Source: an uncultured Anaerosporobacter sp. (lineage in GTDB: Bacteria > Bacillota > Clostridia > Lachnospirales > Lachnospiraceae). Taken from it: DNA of 10,396 nucleotides. Location of the stretch: assembly GCA_945787925.1 (NCBI GenBank), contig CALZJY010000040.1, positions 1 through 10,396 of the forward strand, in the 5' to 3' direction. The first letter of the stretch is position 1, and each line of letters begins with the position of its first letter. This document shows positions 1-6,500 of this stretch, one piece after another. The notes beneath the pieces were generated by a model. It searched no databases, was not told the origin of the DNA, and saw only the letters and a program-made list of their open reading frames with translations. Position numbers and translations under genes: made by a program.

Positions 1-72
1 TTTATTAAGAATTTTCAGGGTTGTTTCACTGTTCAATTATCAATGTTCTTTTTGCTTGCTCTCACAAGCGAC
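1..72 (-). other. rRNA operon leader (boxA/processing region), 16S rRNA expected off the left edge
   Basis: Read on the minus strand, the transcript from P2 first meets a small hairpin (GCTTG/CAAGC, 54-58 and 65-69). It then runs through AGAACATTGATAATTGAAC and CAGTGAAACAACCCTGAAAA. This matches the general form of Firmicute rRNA leaders, where a boxA-like stretch of the type CTTTGAAAACTGAA comes before the 16S processing stem. No part of mature 16S rRNA lies in the window, so the identity rests on resemblance and on the tandem promoters. The leader of another stable-RNA operon is the main alternative. Confidence 0.6.
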
Positions 73-78
73 TCGACT

Positions 79-107
79 AGTTTATCATGTCTTTCGACTC
101 TTGTCAA
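79..107 (-). promoter_or_regulatory. Strong sigma-A-type promoter P2, probably of an rRNA operon
   Basis: On the minus strand there is a perfect -35 TTGACA (102-107), a 17-nt spacer and a -10 TAAACT (79-84). The expected start is near 72. Its architecture is the same as P1 and it drives the leader that runs off the left edge. Confidence 0.8.
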
Positions 108-154
108 CAACTTTTTCTTTTTTATTACCTGTTAAATTATCAGATAATTTGTTT

Positions 155-219
155 ACAAAAGGCTTTTTGTCAGACATTTTGTCGACCTGGATTAGTATAT
201 CATCATAAAAAGCCTTTGT
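155..219. repeat. Inverted repeat flanking the P1 core
   Basis: On the plus strand, ACAAAAGGCTTTTT at 155-168 is the near-exact reverse complement of AAAAAGCCTTTGT at 207-219, with one extra A in the first arm. The loop is about 38 nt. The right arm overlaps the end of the P1 -35 and the spacer; the left arm lies in the P1 transcript. It could be a protein-binding site, or a structure in RNA reading through from the MBL gene. No T-tract follows, so it is not a classic terminator. Confidence 0.5.
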
Positions 220-222
220 CAA
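194..222 (-). promoter_or_regulatory. Strong sigma-A-type promoter P1, probably of an rRNA operon
   Basis: On the minus strand there is a perfect -35 TTGACA (217-222), a 17-nt spacer and a -10 TATACT (194-199, five of six consensus). Transcription would start near 187 and run leftward. The -35 lies only about 35 bp past the stop codon of the MBL-fold gene. Together with a second equally strong promoter about 115 bp downstream, this is the P1/P2 arrangement typical of rRNA operons in Firmicutes. The promoter is seen directly; assigning it to rRNA is inferred from the tandem layout and the leader that follows. Confidence 0.82.
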
Positions 223-256
223 CACTATTTTTTATCTTTTTTCTTCTCGTACTATT

Positions 257-985
257 CTAGAGTTCATATTGTTGTCCTTCATATTGTATCTCCTGGATCT
301 TCATTTTATACGCATCTGCTTCCTTTCTTTCTAAAAGTTTCGGAATCACCGTATAATCTCCCCAGCAATGCATTGGGAATACGCATGCCGTATCGGTCTC
401 TTTCATAAAGGCATCGAATCCCCACCAGTATCGTTCTTCCTGTCTTGGATCTAATACTACGAATGCAACATCGATTGTGCGATCCTTTATCCTCCCAATT
501 TCCGTGAGGTAGCCCCTTGTCATTGCCTCATACTCTTCCTCGGTTTCCCCTTTCCAAGTCCACCAGTTTAAGTCTCCTGCATGATAGATGGTCTTTCCTT
601 GATATGTGATTACGTATGCAACACCTTCATCGGTGGAGCGCAAGGTCTCTACCGTCATGATGCCATCCTTTGTCTCAATCTCCTTCGTCACGTTCTTCCC
701 GATTCGCAAGACGCTTTCCTTTACCACTGGATCAATTTCATTTCTTATTAAATAGTTGTCCCCTAAGCGAATATCATTGGACAACACATAAGTCACATTT
801 TCATACTCTTTTCCTATCTTAAAGATATCAAGGGAAAAATGGTCCTGATGCTTATGGCTCGCAAAGAAATAAAGTTCCTTCTCCTTTTCAAACGTTGGAA
901 GTTCCCCCCTAAAATAATCAAAGATGCATACTACGTTTCCCATCTCTACGGTAAAACAGCTATGATCTACATACGTTATTCTCAT
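257..985 (-). CDS. MBL-fold (metallo-beta-lactamase superfamily) metal-dependent hydrolase
   Basis: This 242-aa cytoplasmic protein has no signal peptide. It carries the superfamily signature SHKHQDH (H44, H46, D48, H49). Later ligand-type motifs are HAGD (H135, D138) and PMHCWGD (H206). The N-terminus MRITYVDHSCFTVE is the usual first strand of UlaG-like, small single-domain MBL hydrolases, so the ATG at 985 is the right start; AAGGGAGAG lies upstream at a workable distance. The segment after HAGD is tryptophan-rich (LNWWTWKGE). UlaG-like enzymes cleave lactones or phosphodiesters, but the substrate here cannot be told. It is transcribed toward the rRNA promoters, with no terminator between its stop codon and P1. 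A small ORF in the same frame ends 24 nt upstream. Confidence 0.88.
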   Translation of the reverse strand: MRITYVDHSCFTVEMGNVVCIFDYFRGELPTFEKEKELYFFASHKHQDHFSLDIFKIGKEYENVTYVLSNDIRLGDNYLIRNEIDPVVKESVLRIGKNVTKEIETKDGIMTVETLRSTDEGVAYVITYQGKTIYHAGDLNWWTWKGETEEEYEAMTRGYLTEIGRIKDRTIDVAFVVLDPRQEERYWWGFDAFMKETDTACVFPMHCWGDYTVIPKLLERKEADAYKMKIQEIQYEGQQYEL

Positions 986-1009
986 TCTTTTCTCTCCCTT
1001 TCTTCTTTT

Positions 1010-1123
1010 TCAAAATAGAAATACTTGCGTACTACGAATAGGATTGCAATGCTTATCTGGCAATTGCAAATAACAGCACTTTGATAATCGTTTCTGCTGT
1101 CGCCCTAACCGTTTGTTCCGCAT
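1010..1123 (-). CDS. Possible 37-aa small protein or leader peptide upstream of the MBL gene
   Basis: An ATG at 1123 is preceded by AAAGGAG (1133-1139) with a 9-nt spacing, a better ribosome binding site than that of the MBL gene itself. It opens a 37-codon frame that ends in TGA at 1010-1012, 24 nt before the MBL start. The peptide begins MRNKRLGRQQKRLSK and is strongly basic. It contains CC and a later lone Cys (residues 16, 17 and 26) and has no membrane segment. It is in the same frame as the MBL gene, but that gene's canonical N-terminus argues against a broken extension. Codons such as CGG and CGA weaken the coding case. A possible promoter, TTGTCC-N17-TATAAG (about 1143-1175), would start transcription too close to keep the Shine-Dalgarno. 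I recognise no family. Confidence 0.3.
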   Translation of the reverse strand: MRNKRLGRQQKRLSKCCYLQLPDKHCNPIRSTQVFLF

Positions 1124-1278
1124 TACGTGCAACTCCTTTCCTTATATCATATCCTGTTCCTAAGGACAACCCTTGTTTCTGCTGTCTGCCTAGGAATTCT
1201 CCCCCTTAGTATGTACCGTCTGCCCTGAAAGTAGCATACACTATATAAATATCCTATTTTTAGAAAGGAAAGCATCCT
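1124..1278. other. Intergenic region between divergent genes
   Basis: This stretch must hold the start signals of the plus-strand glycosyltransferase and of the minus-strand MBL unit. For the glycosyltransferase, TATATAAAT at 1242-1250 is a plausible -10 without a convincing -35. AGAAAGGAAAG (1262-1272) is the ribosome binding site, with GGA nine bases before the ATG. A 12-bp direct repeat, GTTTCTGCTGTC, has one copy here (1175-1186) and one inside the small ORF (1090-1101). No RNA gene is seen. Confidence 0.45.
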
Positions 1279-2328
1279 ATGGTTACCATCAGCCTTTGCA
1301 TGATTGTGAAAAATGAAGAGTCCTGCTTGCGTGCCTGCCTTGATTCGGTCAAAGACCTTGTGGATGAATTCATCCTTGTGGATACGGGCTCTACCGATTC
1401 CACCAAAGACATCATCAAAGAGTATGCCGATACGTGCTATACCTTTGACTGGATCAATGATTTTTCTGCTGCACGGAACTATGCGTTCAGCTTAGCGACC
1501 AAAGACTTTATCCTTTGGCTCGATGCGGACGATGTATTGCTGCCCAAGGATCAAGAAAAATTCTCATCCTTAAAATCCAGCCTGATTCCGCAAATTGATA
1601 TCGTCTCCATGATTTATGACATCACCTTTAATGAGAAAGGGGAATGTACGCTTTCCATTCCAAGGGATAAGCTGATTCGGAATAAGAAGGGATTCTACTG
1701 GCGGTACTTCGTCCATGAAGAGCTAGTCGTCTGGGGCCCCCGTATGGACAGCGACATCCATGTGACCCATACGAGCGATCATGGCCACTATTCTAGATAC
1801 TTAAAAAACTACGAACAGCGGATTGCGGAAGGCTACGAACTGCTGCCTCATGAAAAATACTTCTATGGCGGAGAGCTATTCATGGCCAAAGACTATAAGA
1901 AATGCATGGAGGTATTAGAAGACTTCCTAAAACATCCGTCCAACAATGCATTCGAACTACAACGTGGCATGGAATTCCTCTGCCACTGCTATAGGGAGCA
2001 ACAGGAATATAACCGGGGCATCGCATACTTCTTATCCCTGCTTTCTTCCGCTCCGCCTACAAGCAACCTCTGCCTCTCCCTTGGCTGGATGTATCTAGAC
2101 TCGAAGCAATATGCTTCTGCAATCTTTTGGTACTCCTTAGTGGTGGAACTTTCCGACTCGCTGCTTCCAAGGACCAAGGCGAACCTGATTTGCGCGAACC
2201 TGCAACTGGTGCTTTGCTATCACGCGGTCGATCGACGGGAGGATGCCATCCGTGCCAACGAACGGGTACTTGCCTTAGATAAAGACCATCCATCCGCATT
2301 GTTTAATAAGAAGTTCTTTGAATCGTAA
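1279..2328 (+). CDS. GT2 family glycosyltransferase with C-terminal TPR-like repeats
   Basis: This 349-aa cytoplasmic protein has a GT-A fold catalytic domain at about residues 1-200. Visible motifs are the nucleotide-binding start ISLCMIVKNEE (4-14), VDTGSTD (34-40), DFSAARN (61-67) and the metal- and sugar-nucleotide-binding LDADD (81-85). The region from about 190 to 345 is helical, with repeated 34-residue-like units (for example LSLGWMYLDSKQYASAIFWY), typical of TPR. This two-part layout occurs in SunS-like and related clostridial GT2 proteins that glycosylate peptides or surface polymers; the acceptor here is unknown. It stands alone on the plus strand, flanked by minus-strand genes, with its own ribosome binding site and terminator. 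No bacteriocin precursor or flagellin gene lies next to it, so a SunS-like role is not supported by context. Confidence 0.88.
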   Translation: MVTISLCMIVKNEESCLRACLDSVKDLVDEFILVDTGSTDSTKDIIKEYADTCYTFDWINDFSAARNYAFSLATKDFILWLDADDVLLPKDQEKFSSLKSSLIPQIDIVSMIYDITFNEKGECTLSIPRDKLIRNKKGFYWRYFVHEELVVWGPRMDSDIHVTHTSDHGHYSRYLKNYEQRIAEGYELLPHEKYFYGGELFMAKDYKKCMEVLEDFLKHPSNNAFELQRGMEFLCHCYREQQEYNRGIAYFLSLLSSAPPTSNLCLSLGWMYLDSKQYASAIFWYSLVVELSDSLLPRTKANLICANLQLVLCYHAVDRREDAIRANERVLALDKDHPSALFNKKFFES

Positions 2329-2354
2329 GCCGGTCTTTTCTACAACATAAAGAA

Positions 2355-2392
2355 AGCGCATGCTCTCACTGAGAACATGCGCTCTTCTTTTT
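2355..2392. terminator. Bidirectional intrinsic terminator between convergent genes
   Basis: An 8-bp stem, AGCGCATG (2355-2362) with CATGCGCT (2376-2383), is extended inside by TCTC/GAGA. On plus it is followed by a T-rich tract, and on minus by TTTCTTTATG. It sits 26 bp after the glycosyltransferase stop and just past the YibE/F stop, so it probably ends both transcripts. Confidence 0.85.
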
Positions 2393-2394
2393 CA

Positions 2395-3552
2395 TTAGGC
2401 TTGTCTTTTTTGTTTTCCGACACACAGCCATGCACTAATGATGGCTGCTGCCGGCACCGTAAATACGATTCCCAAACTACCTGCAATACTTTGGATGATT
2501 TCCACGGCCACATAGTCCGTATTCATCAACTGAGTAAACGTTACCCCATACGAATATAACAGGATAATCATATTTAACGACGTTCCTGCAAATGCTAGAA
2601 TCAGCGTGTTGGCCATCGTCCCCATGGCATCTCGTCCAATCGTCATACCAGAACGGAATAACTCCCTTACCGTAAGGGTTGGATTTACTACATGGAGTTC
2701 GTTGACTGCTGAGGAGACACTCATTGCCACATCCATAACCGCTCCGATCGAAGCGATTAATACGCCGCAGATGAATAACCCTCTTACCTTCAATGCGGTA
2801 TCGAACTTAATATAGTATAAGTTCTCTGCGTCTTCCATCTGGAATCCGGATACATGGCATAGCTTTCCTGCCACCATGGCGATGGCCGCTGCAAGGATCA
2901 CTCCGACCATGCTTCCTAGGAATGCGGCAACTGTCTTTGACTGGATTCCACCAATTAATAAAAAGCTGATTACCGTAGTAATTGCGATGATCACGATTGT
3001 AACCGGAATGGATGGAAATCCTTTTAGCACCAATGGCACTAATAAGAAAATGATACTTACAAAAGTGACTGCAAGTGCGACCACTGCCTTTGCTCCCTGT
3101 ATGCCGCCGATTGCCACCATGGCGATGGCGAATAAGAGAAGCAATCCAAGCAATAACTTGCTTCTGTCATAGTTGTACACCGTCACGGTATACTTATTTT
3201 CCCCTGTCGTATCGATTCTTACGGAAATCGTATCCCCCTTCTTTACGACTACATTATATTTATAGCTAAGATAATTCATTACCTCTAGGACATCACCCTT
3301 GTAACGCCCGGATAATAACTCGATCTTTAGCTTCATGTTTCCTCGTAAGATTCCTTCGGTACTATCGTCTACTTGGGTATTGTCTTCTACCACTTCTATT
3401 ACACGCGCTCTTTCATATTCCACCCCGGAATCTACGGTTGTAAAATATCCGGGACGGTCATGATTTGCATAATATAGCAGAGCGGCAAATAGCACACACC
3501 CTATCGCTAGGGTAATGCCTTTTATTAATTTTGTGTGTTTCATCCAGTTCAT
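2395..3552 (-). CDS. YibE/F family multi-pass membrane protein
   Basis: This 385-aa protein has an N-terminal membrane segment (about 9-29) and an extracytoplasmic domain of about 100 residues (30-130). That domain contains the usual ARVIEVVEDN and SGRYKGDVLEVMNYLS strands. About seven hydrophobic segments follow, at roughly 132-150, 155-177, 180-202, 206-230, 258-280, 312-336 and 352-378. GAVMDVAMSVSSA (270-282) before the sixth segment is the most characteristic stretch of the family. The family's function is not established; transport or assembly roles have been suggested. The start at 3552 is supported by AGAGGTGG (3556-3563); a second ATG three codons in is too far from it. The gene follows the giant secreted protein by 35 nt with no terminator, so the two are probably co-transcribed and it is the last gene of the operon. 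Confidence 0.9.
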   Translation of the reverse strand: MNWMKHTKLIKGITLAIGCVLFAALLYYANHDRPGYFTTVDSGVEYERARVIEVVEDNTQVDDSTEGILRGNMKLKIELLSGRYKGDVLEVMNYLSYKYNVVVKKGDTISVRIDTTGENKYTVTVYNYDRSKLLLGLLLLFAIAMVAIGGIQGAKAVVALAVTFVSIIFLLVPLVLKGFPSIPVTIVIIAITTVISFLLIGGIQSKTVAAFLGSMVGVILAAAIAMVAGKLCHVSGFQMEDAENLYYIKFDTALKVRGLFICGVLIASIGAVMDVAMSVSSAVNELHVVNPTLTVRELFRSGMTIGRDAMGTMANTLILAFAGTSLNMIILLYSYGVTFTQLMNTDYVAVEIIQSIAGSLGIVFTVPAAAIISAWLCVGKQKRQA

Positions 3553-3587
3553 TTGCCACCTCTGTCATTTCTTTAATCTAACGTTTG

Positions 3588-6500
3588 CTATTTTAATTTT
3601 GCTGTTGCACTGAACGCGCTATATACTTTCTTAGATCCTACGTTTTTATACGCTCTTACTTTGTATTTTGGAGGATTTTTCTTAGACACCTTGTTTGGTG
3701 TGTATTGTAACGTGCTTCGTTTTGCAACTGTTTTTACTTTTTGATATTTCTTTGTGGATGTGTTGTATTTGAATACCTCATATCCATCTGCACCAGTGAC
3801 TGCCTTCCAAGTCATTCCTACTTGTTTCGATGTTCTTACTGTCTTCACTGTTGGTGCTGCTAAGTCTGTCATTACTGTAAGGTTCTTAGAGTAATCACCA
3901 TATACTTTCTTACCATTTACCGTAACATATCCACGTACACGGAATTTATAAGAAGTACCAGATGTTAATCCTTTTACAGTATATGTGTTTGTCTTAGCTG
4001 GAAGGTTCTTCACTACTACCCATTTGCCATTTTTGAATTGTCCTAATTCATAACCAGACACATTCTTTATCGCTTTCCAAGAAAGCTTGATGCTTGTCTT
4101 ATTCTTTGCAGCTACCTTGATTGTAGTTGCTGCTGGTCTTGTTGCTGTTTTTACTTCGGCAGATGCTACACCATAGTATTTCTTGCCGTTCGCTACTTTA
4201 TACGCTTGTACTTTGTATGCTACTTGAGTTCCTGGTGCTACTTTTGTTTGTGTATAAGAAGTACCTGTTACTTCTTTATAAGACCATTTTCCGTTTACTT
4301 TGGATGCCACGCGGTATCCTGCTGCGCCAGATACTTTGTTCCAGCTTAAGGATACGGAAGAAGTTGTTTGTTTCTTCACTTTTAGGCCAGATACTTTTCC
4401 AACCGTTGGAGTTTGTTGTGGCTTCGCAGTTTGTTGTGGTTTCACCGTTGGTTGTGGTTTCACCGTTGGTTGTGGTTTCACTGTTGGTTGTGGTTTCACT
4501 GTTGGTTGTGGTTTCACAGTCGCTTCAGGTGCTTCTTTTACTAACTTGATTTCATCTGTGTTTCTAACACGAAGACATGGTACGGATACATCGGAATCAC
4601 CTTCTGGATGTTTGTATAATAAACCTACACCAGAAACAGTTGCTCCAACTTTTACGAATTCCCCTACCGTGTTCTTTCCTGTTGTTGCAGAGGAAATATA
4701 ACCATCGATAAATACTGTTGCGATATCGCCGTTTTGGTCTTTTACTCTGTATTGTTGTACGGATGTCGTATCTTTTCCGTCTGCTGCTTTCGTAAGTTCT
4801 ACTTCTACAACAGTACCTTCTACTTCGATTAACTTACCACCATTTGCTTCGTAATCCATTGCATCTTTTGCAGATAACTTGATTGGTGCAACTTCTTGTA
4901 AGGTTGTATCATCAAGCACTTTGCTGCTCATGATTTGAAGTTCTCTATCTCCTTGGTATTCATCTACATAACCTACGATTTCTACTAAGGAACCAACTTT
5001 TAACCCTGCTTGTGCATATGGGAAGATTGTGATACCAGCTGTTTCATCTTGGATATAGATCGCATCGAAGAATTTGTTTGCTTCCACTGCAGTACCTGCT
5101 GTTACACGGCCTTGTACACGGAATACGTCTTTCATGTTCCCTTTTCTTGCCTCAGCAATTGTAGAGATTGGAAGTTCTGCTTGTACCTTGTTTAATACGT
5201 TTACCATCATCGTACGGTTTGCGTATGGTACGTCCCAGATATTGTCTAATTCAGCCTCTACTTCGAAGTCAGACATGAAGACTGTACCTGCTACTGTGAC
5301 ATTACCGCCACCTGCAAGTTGTTGTGTTGCTGCTGCTACGACTTCCCCTTGTTTTACGACTTCTTCTGTTCCAGAAACTTTGTTTCCTTCGTCATCTTTC
5401 GTATTTAAGGAGTTTGTTGTTGCATGGCCTTTTACTAACCATTCTGCTGCTTTTGCAGTTTTCGTATCTTCTGTTGCTTCTGTGATGTTTACAGAACAAC
5501 CGCTGTATGCACTGTATTTTTGACCGTCTACTACGCCAGCCATCATTGCAGCGTCTTTATTTAATTCTGTGAAGTATAGGCGGTATGCTTGTCCACCATT
5601 ATTTTCTGTGTCTTGCATCTGATCGCTGTTGATCTTGATTGTCGCGCCTACTTTTTCAAGTAACTTGTTGATTTCTACGGAAGACTGACCGTCTTTCGTA
5701 TCTTGGTAATCTGCCATACCGCAAACGATTAATTCACCGCCACGGTCTGTGTAGTTCTTCACTGTTTGTAGGAACTCTTCTTCAAAATGAGATACCGTGT
5801 AAGGACCAGCGTTGTCCGAACCATTTTTCTTCGCTGGTGCGGATACGATTAATAAGTCACAGTCTTTTAAGACTTCGTCTGTAATCTTATCTTTTACAAT
5901 TGTTACTTTTGCGTTGTTTGCGGATGCAAGTTTGGAGAAGTTCCCCATTCTTCCACCATAATAACCAGTTACATAGTCATTACCATGAGTACCATCTACG
6001 ATGATATTTGTTACCATTGCTGGTACTACGTATTCTAATTTTAAAACACTCTTATAAATCTTATCTGCGCCATTTAATGTCGCTTTTACTTCTACGTTTA
6101 AGTTTACAGCACCTGGACTGTTGTAAACAAAGTCAAACGTGTATTCGCTTGTAGACATGGCAGCTACTTTTGTCATGTCTGCCTTTTCTAAATCTACCGT
6201 ATGAACTACTTTGTCATCTGCTGTAAATGTGATTTCCTTGATTTCAAGGTCTTTCGCTTCGTTATTGAACATTTGAAGCGTAACGTCTACTGCTTCCCCT
6301 TGTACTGGTAATGGAGTCGTTGTAGTAAGAGAGGAAATACCTACTGCTTCTACTTCACCAACCCATACTGGAGCTGTTACTGCAAGGTTACCATCCGCTT
6401 GTACTACTTTGATATAGTAGTAAGAATAATCAGTTGGAACTTCAAATGTTACTTTTCCACTCTTGCCTTCTACTTCTTTGGATGCGATTACTAAGCCGCC

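Noticed and set aside
2876..3269. Plus-strand open frames opposite the YibE/F gene
   Set aside because: The composition mirrors the antisense of membrane-segment codons; the minus-strand protein has clear family features.
4127..4701. Plus-strand open frames with hydrophobic or Cys/Gly repeats opposite the giant gene
   Set aside because: They are the reverse reading of the TVKPQP repeat and FN3 codons, with no ribosome binding site or recognisable domain.
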